Source: Patescibacteria group bacterium (GTDB taxonomy: Bacteria > Patescibacteriota > Microgenomatia > UBA1406 > GWC2-37-13). From it: a stretch of DNA of 64,000 nt. The stretch lies in contig JANWUX010000001.1 in NCBI GenBank assembly GCA_025057905.1, positions 146,155-210,154 of the forward strand, read 5' to 3'. Positions within the stretch are counted from its first letter, which is position 1; each line of letters begins with the position of its first letter. Under the pieces are notes generated by a model. The model was not told the DNA's origin. It was given only the letters and a program-made list of their open reading frames with translations, and searched no databases. Made by a program: the position numbers and the translations under genes. Shown piece after piece: positions 23,897 to 33,279 of the stretch.

Positions 23897-25603
23897 ATGG
23901 TAGAAAAAATAAAAGAAAAAATTACCAAAAAATTCCAAGAGGCGATCAATCAAATCACCGAGAAAAAGATTAAAATTGACCAGCTAGAAATTCCACCTTT
24001 ACTTGATTTTGGCGACTTCTCAACCACCGTCAGCTTTTCTTTGGCCAGAATTTTAAAGAAAGATCCAATGACGATTGGGTCCTTGATCAAGAATCATCTC
24101 AAGAATGATCGCCTTATCGAAAAAGTTGATCTTGTCAAGCCCGGCTATTTAAATTTCTGGATATCAAAAGAGATTATCTTTAAAGTTGTTGACCTCTCAG
24201 CAAAAGGCGTTTTCCTTTTTCCTCCATTTCATTTTGGCAACAACAAAAGGATTATGATTGAGTTTGCTCAACCAAACACTCACAAGCTCTTTCATATAGG
24301 TCATTTTCGAAACATCAGTCTTGGAGAATCTCTGGCAAGAATTCTGGAAGCTGTTGGTAATCGAATCATCCGCGCCAATTACCAAGGAGATGTTGGTCTC
24401 CATATTGCCAAGTGCATCTATCAAATTCTGACAACTCCTAACTATCAAGAGAAGGTTCGTCATCTCCAAACCCTTGAAGAAAAGATGGCTTTTATCGGCA
24501 AAATGTACACTCTTGGAACAAAAGCTTACGAAGAAAGTCCTAAGGCTCAAAGAGAAATAGTTGAAATTAACAAGAAGATATATCATCAAGATAAAGATGT
24601 TTTTCATCTATGGCAAGAAACAAGAAATTGGAGTCTAGAGTATTTTGACAAGATATATCAGCGACTTGATACCCATTTTGACAAACTTTACTTTGAAAGC
24701 GAGATGAGTCAGAGTGCTCTAGAGACATGTCAAAGGGCTCTCCAAGAAAAGATCTTAGAAAAAAGTGATGGCGCGATTATCTTTCGAGGAAAAGAGTTTG
24801 GGTTAGACAACCGTGTCTTTATCAATTCTCTTGGCTATCCAACTTATGAAGGAAAGGAACTGGCTTTAGCCGAAAGAGAATTTTCCGATTTTGGTGATCT
24901 AGACAAAAATATTCATGTCGTAACTCCCGAACAGACAAGCTTTTTTAAGGTTACTTTTAAAGTCGAGGAACTGATCAATCCGAAAATAAATGGAAAACAA
25001 TATCACTTAGCCTATGAGTGGGTAAAATTGAAGACCGGAAAGATGTCCTCTCGGGAAGGTAACATCATTGAGACAAATTGGTTAATAGATAAAATAAAAC
25101 AAAAAATCGCCAAAAGTTTCAACGTTGACGAAAAGGTTGCTGAGACTTTAGCGGTTGCTTCCGCTAAATATTCATTCCTGAAAAATAGTCATCAAACTCC
25201 AATAAATTTCGACATCGATGAGTCAATAAATCTCTCCGGAAACTCAGCTTGCTACTTGATTTATACATATGTAAGAGGAAAGAGTATCTTAAAAAAGATT
25301 GGAGTCACGGAGATTAAAGATTTTGACTTTAAAAATCTTGAACCCTTAGAACATAGTCTAGCAAGAAAGATTTTTCAATTCCCAGAGGTAGTTTTTTGTT
25401 CAGGAAAAAATCTCTCCCCAAATATAATCGCTACCTATCTTTACGAGTTAGCCTCTTTGTTCAATCTCTTTTACCAAAAACTGCCGGTAATCAAGAGCAA
25501 AATTGAAAAAAAGACTTTGAGATTGCTACTCACAAAAGCAACAGTTAATGTGATCAAAAAAGGTCTTTTTCTTTTGGGTATTAGAACTGTTGAAAAGATG
25601 TAA
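23897..25603 (+). CDS. argS: Arginyl-tRNA synthetase
   Basis: A class I synthetase charging tRNA-Arg. The additional N-terminal domain is followed by the HIGH signature KLFHIGHFRNI and by NYQGDVGLH. The KMSKS loop appears as KTGKMSSREGN. The C-terminal DALR anticodon domain ends in LFLLGIRTVEKM. About 568 residues, normal for the family. An ATG pair lies at 23894 and 23897; I chose the second because the -10 box ends 7 bases before it. An upstream TTG reading adds a non-homologous hydrophobic stretch. radA follows 14 bases later. Confidence 0.95.
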   Translation: MVEKIKEKITKKFQEAINQITEKKIKIDQLEIPPLLDFGDFSTTVSFSLARILKKDPMTIGSLIKNHLKNDRLIEKVDLVKPGYLNFWISKEIIFKVVDLSAKGVFLFPPFHFGNNKRIMIEFAQPNTHKLFHIGHFRNISLGESLARILEAVGNRIIRANYQGDVGLHIAKCIYQILTTPNYQEKVRHLQTLEEKMAFIGKMYTLGTKAYEESPKAQREIVEINKKIYHQDKDVFHLWQETRNWSLEYFDKIYQRLDTHFDKLYFESEMSQSALETCQRALQEKILEKSDGAIIFRGKEFGLDNRVFINSLGYPTYEGKELALAEREFSDFGDLDKNIHVVTPEQTSFFKVTFKVEELINPKINGKQYHLAYEWVKLKTGKMSSREGNIIETNWLIDKIKQKIAKSFNVDEKVAETLAVASAKYSFLKNSHQTPINFDIDESINLSGNSACYLIYTYVRGKSILKKIGVTEIKDFDFKNLEPLEHSLARKIFQFPEVVFCSGKNLSPNIIATYLYELASLFNLFYQKLPVIKSKIEKKTLRLLLTKATVNVIKKGLFLLGIRTVEKM

Positions 25604-25617
25604 AAATCAATTTAAGA

Positions 25618-26904
25618 ATGAGTTACTTTATATGTCAAGAATGCGGTTTTGGCTCCGTCTCGTGGTACGGCCGGTGTCCAAACTGCAACAGTTGGAATAG
25701 TTTCGAAGAAAAAGAAAAAAAAATCGCTTCTGGCCTGTCCGCTTATGAACCCATAAGAGAAGTAAAATTAGTCTCTCTTAAGTCAGTTAATATCACAAGA
25801 AAGAAAAGAGTCGAAACAAATTTTTTTGAAGTTGATCGAGTCTTGGGTGGTGGCCTGGTTCAAGGCAGCGTTATTTTTCTCACTGGTGAGCCAGGAATTG
25901 GAAAATCAACGCTGGTCATTCAGATTGTTGAGAGATTACCAACTTTGTATGTCTCTGGAGAGGAATCCATCGATCAGGTAAAAGAGCGTGCTGATCGGCT
26001 AAGTCTGAAATTAGAAAATCTTTTTTTAACAAACGAAGTCCAAATTGAAAGTATAATCGAAACAATCAAGAAGAGTAATTCTTGGGTTAAAGTTATTGTT
26101 ATTGACTCGATTCAAACAGTCTACTCACGAACTCTCCCAAATTCACCTTCAAGTGTAGCTCAGATAAGAGAGGTGACTAAAATCCTGGTAAATTATGCCA
26201 AGAGTACCAACACGATCGTGATCATCATTGGTCATCTGACAAAAGAGGGTGAGATTGCGGGCCCAAAAACACTAGAGCACCTTGTTGATGTCGTTCTTAG
26301 TTTCGAAGGAGAGAAAATCTCTAGCTACCGAATTATTCGAGTTACGAAAAACCGATTTGGGTCAACCGAGGAGGTTGGTATCCTTCAAATGACAGCTGCT
26401 GGCCTAAAGGCAGTCAATCATTCCCTCGCTTTTTTTGAAACAATTCAAACAGATCAGCCGGGAAGGGCAATTGTTGGTATTTGTGAAGGCAATCGTTCGG
26501 TTTTTTTTGAAATCCAAACTCTTGTTGCTAACTCAATTTTGCCCATTCCGCGGCGGGTAATTAAGGGATTTGATTATAACAAATTTCTTCTTCTTTTAGC
26601 AGTGATAAGAAAGAACTTAAACTTTTCCTTTGAGAGTTATGATATTTATGTCAATATCGTTGGTGGTTTCAGTATCAAAAGCACTGCCGCCGATTTGGGA
26701 TTAGTTGCTAGTATCATCTCTTCAATAAAAAATAAAACTATTGATAATCAGTCTTTGTTCATCGGCGAGGTGGGTTTGCTTGGCGAGATAAGAAAGGTTA
26801 CTAATCAAGAAAAAATTATTGAAGAAGGAAAACGATTAGGATTCAAGAGAATATTTTCCTCGACTAATCTGAAATCGATCAAAAATCTTTCTTCCTTTAT
26901 TTAG
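25618..26904 (+). CDS. radA: DNA repair protein RadA
   Basis: A RecA-like ATPase that promotes branch migration in recombination. The 428 residues carry the N-terminal zinc finger CQECGF-(n)-CPNCNSW, Walker A GEPGIGKST, Walker B VIVIDSIQTV, the RadA motif KNRFG, and the C-terminal Lon-like domain with GGFSIKSTAADLG and GEVGLLGEIR. Length is slightly below the usual ~450. It is downstream of argS and its end overlaps the convergent rodZ-like gene by 8 bases. Confidence 0.96.
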   Translation: MSYFICQECGFGSVSWYGRCPNCNSWNSFEEKEKKIASGLSAYEPIREVKLVSLKSVNITRKKRVETNFFEVDRVLGGGLVQGSVIFLTGEPGIGKSTLVIQIVERLPTLYVSGEESIDQVKERADRLSLKLENLFLTNEVQIESIIETIKKSNSWVKVIVIDSIQTVYSRTLPNSPSSVAQIREVTKILVNYAKSTNTIVIIIGHLTKEGEIAGPKTLEHLVDVVLSFEGEKISSYRIIRVTKNRFGSTEEVGILQMTAAGLKAVNHSLAFFETIQTDQPGRAIVGICEGNRSVFFEIQTLVANSILPIPRRVIKGFDYNKFLLLLAVIRKNLNFSFESYDIYVNIVGGFSIKSTAADLGLVASIISSIKNKTIDNQSLFIGEVGLLGEIRKVTNQEKIIEEGKRLGFKRIFSSTNLKSIKNLSSFI

Positions 26905-27526
26905 GCGCTTCTTTTATAAAAACTCTCTCGATTTTTGATCGGCGACCATTAGCACCGATCAATTCAACAACCAGTCGGTTCTCTCCTGTTTTCAAGGGAA
27001 GATCGTATTCAAAAATTCCTTCTTTATTCTGATAGATTCGCTGGCCTTGAATAAAAATCATCGTCTCAAGATCAGTACGGCCAACAATTTTTATCTTGTT
27101 TTCTCTTTTAAAGACGGACTGTTTTGGTGAGAGAATTTCACCTTTTGGTGGTGAGAAGTAGAGATAAAGTTGAAAACCAAAGTAAAGAAAGAAAAATAAA
27201 AAAATAATAAAAATCAGTCTTCGCCAAAGAACTTTGCCTTGAGGATTGATATCTTCATCAGTGAGTTTTTTTCTAAAGCCTAAATCCTCTTTTTTTTCGT
27301 AGTCACGGCGAAAAAAAGCAAGAACTTTACTTTCATCAAGATTTAGAAACTTAGCGTAAGTCTTTAGAATGCCAATGATGTAAATTTTCGAAGAAAAGAA
27401 ATCCCACTCATTCCGCTCAATTGCCTCAAGGTATTTTTTTCTTATCCTTGTTTTCTTTTCAACCTCTTCTAATCCAATATTTTTTTTTACGCGCTCATTT
27501 TTAAGAATCTCGCCAACTGTCAGCAT
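26897..27526 (-). CDS. RodZ-like helix-turn-helix membrane protein
   Basis: A cytoplasmic HTH_25 domain (residues 1-70: VGEILKNERVKKNIGLEEV, then YLEAIERNEW) is joined to a basic linker, one transmembrane helix (about 110-130) and an extracytoplasmic beta-rich domain. This is the RodZ layout, and RodZ links MreB to cell-shape control. The extracellular part is short. The ATG at 27526 is chosen; a TTG one codon earlier is possible. It is last in a run downstream of efp (gap 36 bases). Whether MreB exists here is not visible. Confidence 0.8.
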   Translation of the reverse strand: MLTVGEILKNERVKKNIGLEEVEKKTRIRKKYLEAIERNEWDFFSSKIYIIGILKTYAKFLNLDESKVLAFFRRDYEKKEDLGFRKKLTDEDINPQGKVLWRRLIFIIFLFFFLYFGFQLYLYFSPPKGEILSPKQSVFKRENKIKIVGRTDLETMIFIQGQRIYQNKEGIFEYDLPLKTGENRLVVELIGANGRRSKIERVFIKEAPK

Positions 27527-27562
27527 CAAAAATATAATTTTTCCAGAAACTTTGCCAAAAAA

Positions 27563-28123
27563 TTAAGCCCGACCGGTGTAATCGCCCGTCTCCGGATTGA
27601 TTGTGATTAAATCACCGGTTTTTATAAACAAAGGTACCATAACAACCGCTCCGGTTTCCAACTTAGCTGGTTTTCTAGCGCTTGAAACAGTATCTCCTTT
27701 AACTGCCATTTCGGTTTCAGTTACTTTCAGTGTCACGCTTAGAGGCGGCCTTATTGCCAAAGGTTTTTCATTGTATAGATAAACATACATCTTCTCTCCT
27801 TCTTTAAAAAATCTCACAGAATCACCAACAGACTTTATCGGCAAGGAATATTGCTCAAAATTTCTCTCATTCATAAAGTAAAGATTCTCATTATCTCGAT
27901 AAAGAAACTGCATTTCGACTGACTGAACTTCGATGATCTCGACTAGCTCAGTGGATTTAAAGGCATAGTCAATATTTTTGCCTGAGGCAAGATTTTTGAT
28001 TCTCGTCTTCATAAGAGCTGCTCCTTTTCCTGGCGAATAAAAATCAGCTTTTTGAACCTGCCAGATTTCTTGTTGGTAGATAATAAAATCGCCCTTCTTG
28101 AGATTACCGGCGTTAATCTTCAT
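27563..28123 (-). CDS. efp: Elongation factor P
   Basis: EF-P rescues ribosomes stalled at polyproline stretches. The 186 residues are full length with three domains. The loop SPGKGAALMKTR presents Lys33, equivalent to the beta-lysylated Lys34 of Escherichia coli EF-P. The C-terminal OB domain has GDTVSSARKPAKLETGAVV and the end ETGDYTGRA. The start overlaps the end of the epmA-like gene by 11 bases, so modifier and target are coupled. Confidence 0.96.
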   Translation of the reverse strand: MKINAGNLKKGDFIIYQQEIWQVQKADFYSPGKGAALMKTRIKNLASGKNIDYAFKSTELVEIIEVQSVEMQFLYRDNENLYFMNERNFEQYSLPIKSVGDSVRFFKEGEKMYVYLYNEKPLAIRPPLSVTLKVTETEMAVKGDTVSSARKPAKLETGAVVMVPLFIKTGDLITINPETGDYTGRA

Positions 28124-29132
28124 TGATAATTGAAACTAACTTCAGCTGTTGAATTGATGAAAGGCCAAGCAAGACTAAGGCCAGTCTCTCTACGCCTATG
28201 GCTATCCCACTGCAAGGTTTAAGTCCATATTTTAACGCCTCAAGAAAACCTTTGTCAATTCGGTGATTGACCTTTCTTAGAATCTTTCTCTTCTTAATCT
28301 CTTCGATTAATCTTTGTTTTTGTTCTTGCCAGTCAATAAGCTCAGTGTAACAATCACCAAGCTCCTTTCCCTGAAAATAAAATTCAAATCTCTGAGCTGT
28401 TCGCCTGTCGGGGTTAAGTTTAGCTAAAGCGGCAAACTCTTTTGGGTAATCATAAATAAGAGTTAGTCGCTCGCCAAGACCTAGATTTGGCTCAATCTCT
28501 TGAACATAGATCTGTGACCAAACTTCCTCGTAAGAGAAGCCCTCTACCTGGTAGCCCTTCTCTTTTGCCTTTTCAAGAAATTGCTTATGGTCAAAAAGAA
28601 CATCTCTTTTCATACCAGCCCATTTTTCAAAGGCTTCGGCCACCGTTATCTTTTCCCAGTAATCGAACTTAATTTCTGGTGAACGCCAAGTTGGATCACT
28701 CAGAAATTTCTCTTGTTTTATTTTCTTATGAACATAGCTTATCATTGCTAAGATCTCCTCTGCTAGCTCAAGATAGCTGATGTTAGTTTTATAGATTTCA
28801 AGAATAGTAAACTCAAAAGTGTGAAGATCAGAGGGAAAATCACCATTTCTAAAGGATTTTCCAAGATAGAAGCAATCACCCAAACCAAAAGCAAGAAGTC
28901 TTTTTAAAAAAAGTTCAGGCGAGGGTGTGAGGTATATTCTCTCCTTCTTGTTCATATAGATGAACTTTGTCTCAAAGACCTCAAGATAAGACTCCGGAAT
29001 TAGTGCTGGCGATAAAACTGGCAGATCAACCTTTAAGTAACCTTTTTTTTCAAGATACTCTTCAATAAATTTTTGGACCAGAAGGAAAAAACGATGGTTC
29101 TCTCTATTATCAATCCAGGTGGCTATTTTCAT
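28113..29132 (-). CDS. epmA: EpmA-like EF-P lysyltransferase (LysRS paralogue)
   Basis: A class II synthetase core without the anticodon-binding OB domain, as in EpmA (GenX/PoxA), which ligates (R)-beta-lysine to EF-P. The 339 residues contain FIEEYLEKKGYLKVDLPVL, YLTPSPELFLKRLLAFG, motif 2 FRNGDFPSDLHTFEFTILE, and motif 3 CSGIAIGVERLALVLLG. The size matches EpmA (~325) and not LysRS (~500). Its overlap with efp supports the call. The aminomutase EpmB, which supplies beta-lysine, is not in this window. Confidence 0.9.
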   Translation of the reverse strand: MKIATWIDNRENHRFFLLVQKFIEEYLEKKGYLKVDLPVLSPALIPESYLEVFETKFIYMNKKERIYLTPSPELFLKRLLAFGLGDCFYLGKSFRNGDFPSDLHTFEFTILEIYKTNISYLELAEEILAMISYVHKKIKQEKFLSDPTWRSPEIKFDYWEKITVAEAFEKWAGMKRDVLFDHKQFLEKAKEKGYQVEGFSYEEVWSQIYVQEIEPNLGLGERLTLIYDYPKEFAALAKLNPDRRTAQRFEFYFQGKELGDCYTELIDWQEQKQRLIEEIKKRKILRKVNHRIDKGFLEALKYGLKPCSGIAIGVERLALVLLGLSSIQQLKLVSIINED

Positions 29133-29139
29133 TTCTTCA

Positions 29140-29997
29140 TCACAATTCTCTTCCTAATTCTTCAATGAGTTTTCTTGCTTTCAAAGAAATTTTTGAGGGT
29201 ATCTTTACTTTAAAAATTACATACTGATCGCCTCTCTCTGATGGCGATTGCGGATAAGGAATTCCCCGAGACTTCAGCCTAATCATTGTCCCGGGATGAG
29301 TTGCTGGGCGAACTTTGATTTTGACAGAACCATCAAGGGTTGGTATATCAACGGTTCCGCCTAAGACGGCGATTGGGAAGGAGATTTCCTTTTCAACAAA
29401 AATATCTTGACCCTGGCGCTTAAAAACTGGATGAGGCTTGACATTTACTAACAAGTCAAAATCAGAAAATCTAATTTTTGTCCCATCGTCGACACCGGCT
29501 GGAATCTTAACCGTTTTTTTTTCTCCTTTTACTAAGATCTCCTTAACGGCACCTTTCACTGCCTCCTCAAAATTTAAGCTAATTTGATAAACATCCCCTC
29601 TTTTTCGTCTCCTTGAAAATGGTGAAGAAAAACCAAAAAATTGTTCGAAAATTTCAAAGGGATCAGAAAAACCTTCAAACTCAAAATCAAATCCGGGAAA
29701 ACCTCCTTCGCCAAAATTAGTGTAAACCCTAAAGGGACCTTGCTGGTATTGACCAGCACTTGAGTAACCACTGGCAGCCGCTGTTTTAAAAGCTGCCTCA
29801 CCAAATTGGTTATAAATCTGCCGTTTTTTTGGATCAGACAGAACTTCAAACGCCTCATTGATCTTCTTAAACCTATCAGTAGCTTCTGGAGACCTGTTTC
29901 TATCCGGATGCCATTTTAGAGCCTGCTTTCTGTAGGCAGCTTTTATTTCCTCCTGAGTCGCATTCCTGGGAACTTCGAGAATTTCATAGTAGTCCAT
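29140..29997 (-). CDS. DnaJ/CbpA-type J-domain cochaperone without zinc finger
   Basis: The J domain (residues 1-65) has the HPD motif in [12 protein letters not shown] and stimulates DnaK ATPase. A glycine/phenylalanine-rich stretch follows (about 75-125). Two substrate-binding beta domains come next ([14 protein letters not shown] and the C-terminal part with [11 protein letters not shown]). The CxxCxGxG zinc-finger repeats of classical DnaJ are absent, so it is a CbpA-like type II protein although it sits in the dnaK operon. 285 residues. Three CAGT repeats abut its start codon. Confidence 0.92.
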   Translation of the reverse strand: MDYYEILEVPRNATQEEIKAAYRKQALKWHPDRNRSPEATDRFKKINEAFEVLSDPKKRQIYNQFGEAAFKTAAASGYSSAGQYQQGPFRVYTNFGEGGFPGFDFEFEGFSDPFEIFEQFFGFSSPFSRRRKRGDVYQISLNFEEAVKGAVKEILVKGEKKTVKIPAGVDDGTKIRFSDFDLLVNVKPHPVFKRQGQDIFVEKEISFPIAVLGGTVDIPTLDGSVKIKVRPATHPGTMIRLKSRGIPYPQSPSERGDQYVIFKVKIPSKISLKARKLIEELGREL

Positions 29998-30050
29998 ACT
30001 GACTGACTGTTTTTTTGGGGCATTAAATTATTAACAAGTACTCTTAATTC

Positions 30051-31925
30051 TTAACCAACGACCTCTCCTTCTTCAACATTCTTTTTTTTATCTTCGGTTG
30101 ATTTATTCTCTTGCTGAGATTGAGAGCTTGTTCCTTGCTGATACATTGCCTGGCCAATTTTTGAAAGCTCATCGGAAAGCTCTCTAGTTGCTGACTCAAT
30201 TTCCTGTTTTGTGCCTTTGTCCATGAGCTCCTTTAGCTCTTTGATCTTCTTTTCAATTTTCTCCTTAATCTCTTTGGTAACTTTATCACCTGACTCCTTG
30301 AGTGATTTTTCAGCTACATAAATCATTTGATCAGCTCTGTTTCTTGCCTCAATTTTTTCTCTTTCCTGTCGATCTCTTTCAGTGTTTCTTTCCGCTTCTT
30401 CTTTCATTCTCTCAATCTCTTCCTTGCTTAAACCTGTTGAGCCAGTAATTTTTATGCTTTGAGATTTTCCTGTCGCTCTATCTCTCGCTGTCACTGAGAG
30501 AATACCTGAGGCGTCAATGTCAAAAGTTACCTCAATCTGAGGCACACCTCGAGGGGCCGGCGGAATGCCATCAAGGATAAAGCGACCGAGAGATTTGTTG
30601 TCTCTGGCTAAAGGTCGCTCCCCTTGAAGAACATGAATCTCTACCTGTGTTTGATTATCAGCCGCTGTTGAAAAAATCTCAGTTTTTGAGGTTGGTATCG
30701 TTGTGTTTCTTGTAATAAGAGGTGTCATCACCCCTCCTAAAGTTTCGACTCCTAGAGTCAGAGGTGTCACATCAAGAAGAACTACATCTTTTGTTTCCCC
30801 CATTAAAACACCAGCTTGAATGGCGGCTCCGATTGCCACTACTTCATCAGGATTGACCGATCGATTTGGTTCTTTGCCAAAAAACTCCTTCACTCGCCCA
30901 ATGATTTTTGGCATTCTTGTCATCCCACCAACCAAGACGACCTCGTCAATATCTTTTATCTCAACTTTTGCATCTTTAAGACATCTTTTTACCGGCTCAA
31001 AAGTTTTTTCGATTAAATGACTCACTAAAGACTCCAATTTAGCTCGAGTAAGGCGCGTGACAAAGTGAAGCGGTTGATTATCCTTCATTGTAATAAAGGG
31101 GAGATTAATCTCTGCTTCCAAAGATGAGGAGAGTTCAATCTTTGCTTTTTCGGCTGCGTCTCTTAATCTTTGAAGAGCTTGCGAATCTCTTCTCAGATCA
31201 ATACCGTATTCTTTTTTGAACTCATCAGCCAGATGATTTATTATCGCCTGATCAAAGTCGTCTCCCCCAAGGTGAGTATCACCGTTGGTCGCCTTTACTT
31301 GAAAGACACCTTCACCTAACTCAAGAATGGTAATGTCAAAAGTTCCTCCACCAAGATCATAAACGGCAATTGTGTGAGCATGTTTTTTATCCAGACCATA
31401 AGCTAAAGAAGCGGCCGTTGGCTCGTTGATGATTCTGACGACTTCAAGTCCTGCAATCTCTCCCGCTTGCTTGGTCGCCTGGCGTTGGGAATCATCAAAA
31501 TAAGCTGGTACGGTTATGACTGCTTTTTCCACTTTCTGACCCAAGTAAGCTTCGGCATCTCTTTTTATCTTTTGAAGAATCATGGCTGAGATCTCTTGAG
31601 GTGTATAGGTTCTTCCACCAACCTCAACAACCGCCATGCCATCTCTTCCTTCAACGATCTTATAGGGTAGCCATTTCATGTCGTATTGAACCGATTCGTC
31701 TTTAAATCTTCTTCCCATCAATCTTTTTATTGAAAAGATTGTGTTTTTTGGATTAATAATCATTTGTCTCTTGGCCACATCACCAACGATTCTCTTTGCC
31801 GGATCTACAACTGAGGGAATGACATTCCGGCCTTCTGCTGAATAAATAACTTTTGGCTTGCCGCCCTCCATCACTGCCACACACGAATTGGTTGTTCCCA
31901 AATCAATACCAACTATCTTTGACAT
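30051..31925 (-). CDS. dnaK: Chaperone protein DnaK (Hsp70)
   Basis: The ATP-dependent Hsp70. The 624 residues include the N-terminal [40 protein letters not shown], the substrate domain with [16 protein letters not shown], and an acidic C-terminal tail. Length is normal. It lies 13 bases after grpE and 53 before the dnaJ-like gene, under the CIRCE-like control region ahead of hrcA. The bases before its ATG carry no Shine-Dalgarno. Confidence 0.98.
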   Translation of the reverse strand: MSKIVGIDLGTTNSCVAVMEGGKPKVIYSAEGRNVIPSVVDPAKRIVGDVAKRQMIINPKNTIFSIKRLMGRRFKDESVQYDMKWLPYKIVEGRDGMAVVEVGGRTYTPQEISAMILQKIKRDAEAYLGQKVEKAVITVPAYFDDSQRQATKQAGEIAGLEVVRIINEPTAASLAYGLDKKHAHTIAVYDLGGGTFDITILELGEGVFQVKATNGDTHLGGDDFDQAIINHLADEFKKEYGIDLRRDSQALQRLRDAAEKAKIELSSSLEAEINLPFITMKDNQPLHFVTRLTRAKLESLVSHLIEKTFEPVKRCLKDAKVEIKDIDEVVLVGGMTRMPKIIGRVKEFFGKEPNRSVNPDEVVAIGAAIQAGVLMGETKDVVLLDVTPLTLGVETLGGVMTPLITRNTTIPTSKTEIFSTAADNQTQVEIHVLQGERPLARDNKSLGRFILDGIPPAPRGVPQIEVTFDIDASGILSVTARDRATGKSQSIKITGSTGLSKEEIERMKEEAERNTERDRQEREKIEARNRADQMIYVAEKSLKESGDKVTKEIKEKIEKKIKELKELMDKGTKQEIESATRELSDELSKIGQAMYQQGTSSQSQQENKSTEDKKKNVEEGEVVG

Positions 31926-31938
31926 AAGAGGAAAATAA

Positions 31939-32415
31939 TTAACTTATAACTTTTTTACTTACCTTAACTTGAGCCACTCTCAGAATCTTATCTCCAAGCT
32001 TGTAACCTTTTCTGGTTACCTCAACAATCACGTTATCCTTTTCGCCATTAACAACCTCAACCGCCTCGGAAAAGTGAGGATCAAATTCTTTACCTAGAAC
32101 ATCAATTTCCTCAAGTCCAAGTTCCTTTAAAATTTTAAGAAAACTCTCCTTCACAAGCCTCAAACCTTCATCTTTAAAGAAAACCTCAGCTCGATCAAGA
32201 TTATCAAGGAAAGGAAGTAATTTAAGAAGCAACTCAGACTTGGCTTTGTTGGTAATTTCCTTTCTTTCTTCCTCGATTCTTTTTTCTAGGTTTTGGTAGT
32301 CAGCCAAAGCTCTGAGATACTTATTCTTATAATCATTCAATTCCCTCTCTAATTCTTCGATTCCAATCTGTTGATTCTGATCTTTTTTTTTCTTTTCAAT
32401 TTTTTTTGTTTTCAT
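31939..32415 (-). CDS. grpE: Nucleotide exchange factor GrpE
   Basis: Releases ADP from DnaK. The 158-residue protein has a long N-terminal coiled coil (about 15-65, [20 protein letters not shown]) and a C-terminal beta domain with [13 protein letters not shown] and [18 protein letters not shown], the family end. It starts 31 bases after hrcA and precedes dnaK, the standard order. The N-terminus is lysine-rich. Confidence 0.95.
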   Translation of the reverse strand: MKTKKIEKKKKDQNQQIGIEELERELNDYKNKYLRALADYQNLEKRIEEERKEITNKAKSELLLKLLPFLDNLDRAEVFFKDEGLRLVKESFLKILKELGLEEIDVLGKEFDPHFSEAVEVVNGEKDNVIVEVTRKGYKLGDKILRVAQVKVSKKVIS

Positions 32416-32446
32416 AGGGAGTTTGCAGTAAAAGAACTTCTACTGA

Positions 32447-33187
32447 CTACAAATTTTCTTCTCTCAAGATATCTTCAAGTAAACCAGAAAAATATTTTAT
32501 CTGAGGTATGATAACTTCATAATACATTCTTCTTGATCCGATAACACCAACAATTCCTTTCATCTTACGCCCATTGAATTCGCCCCAAACTCCAGCACAG
32601 GCACTAAATACTGGATCCCGAAAATCATCTTCACCAATTAAAAGCCTTACCTGTTCTTCAATCTTATCAAACTCTTTAATCAATCTCTCCCAAAAGTCAA
32701 ACTCGTCCAGTAGATGAAGAAGATTTCTAGAGATATTGACATTAGAAAACTCCGGCTGAGAAAAAATGTTGGCAGCACCGGCGTAGTAAACATCTCCATT
32801 GAGAGTTGCCACTAAAGAGAGAAGACCAGTTCGCTGAGATAGAATCTTAGCTGATTGAGATAGAAGTCGGTGAACTTCTCTTCTCTCATCCCAGATGCTA
32901 TTTTTATAGGCAACTTCTTCGTTTGTTGATAATTCTTTAGGTTTTAGCAGGTTTTTAATGTAAAAACGGAAACCTTTAGCGGATGGAATTCGACCCGAGG
33001 AAAAGTAACTTTTGGTGATGTAACCTTTTTTTGCCAGCTCAACCATTTCGTTTCTTATCGTTGCCGGTGAGATACCTAACTTATATTTTTTCTCAATCAC
33101 TTCACTTCCGACCGGATTACTCGTTTCGGAGTACTCTTTAATAATCGCTTTTAAGATTTCTATTTGTCTTGGAGTTAAGTCTTGCAT
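32447..33187 (-). CDS. hrcA: Heat-inducible repressor HrcA (short form)
   Basis: Represses class I heat-shock genes by binding CIRCE. The winged-helix N-terminus is clear: LTPRQIEILKAIIKEY, NPVGSEVIEKKYKLGISPAT and EMVELAKKGYI. The ligand-binding part retains GVIGSRRMYYEVIIPQI near the end. At 246 residues it is about 100 shorter than the usual HrcA, with the central GAF-like and insert region reduced. It heads the operon and its promoter overlaps a CIRCE-like element, so autoregulation is expected. Confidence 0.92.
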   Translation of the reverse strand: MQDLTPRQIEILKAIIKEYSETSNPVGSEVIEKKYKLGISPATIRNEMVELAKKGYITKSYFSSGRIPSAKGFRFYIKNLLKPKELSTNEEVAYKNSIWDERREVHRLLSQSAKILSQRTGLLSLVATLNGDVYYAGAANIFSQPEFSNVNISRNLLHLLDEFDFWERLIKEFDKIEEQVRLLIGEDDFRDPVFSACAGVWGEFNGRKMKGIVGVIGSRRMYYEVIIPQIKYFSGLLEDILREENL

Positions 33188-33202
33188 AGACTTGTTCTCT
33201 AA

Positions 33203-33229
33203 TTAGCAATCTTATCAAATATCTGCTAA
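33203..33229. promoter_or_regulatory. CIRCE-like HrcA operator
   Basis: TTAGCAATC, 9 bases, ATCTGCTAA. The left arm matches 8 of 9 positions of the classical CIRCE (TTAGCACTC) and the right arm 6 of 9 (GAGTGCTAA), with the exact 9-9-9 spacing and outer TTAGCA/TGCTAA symmetry. It overlaps the spacer and -10 of the hrcA promoter, as expected for repression. Confidence 0.8.
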
Positions 33230-33237
33230 TGTGTCAA
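33209..33237 (-). promoter_or_regulatory. Promoter of the hrcA-grpE-dnaK operon
   Basis: Minus strand: -35 TTGACA (33232-33237), 17-base spacer, -10 TAAGAT (33209-33214). Transcription would start near 33202, giving hrcA a leader of about 15 bases. Confidence 0.8.
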
Positions 33238-33265
33238 GAGGTAATTTCAAACCTTATTGTTGGTG

Positions 33266-33271
33266 TAAAAT
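33266..33271 (+). promoter_or_regulatory. -10 box of nfo
   Basis: TAAAAT ends 8 bases before the nfo ATG (33280), implying an almost leaderless message. The -35 is weak. Confidence 0.4.
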
Positions 33272-33279
33272 AAAAAATC

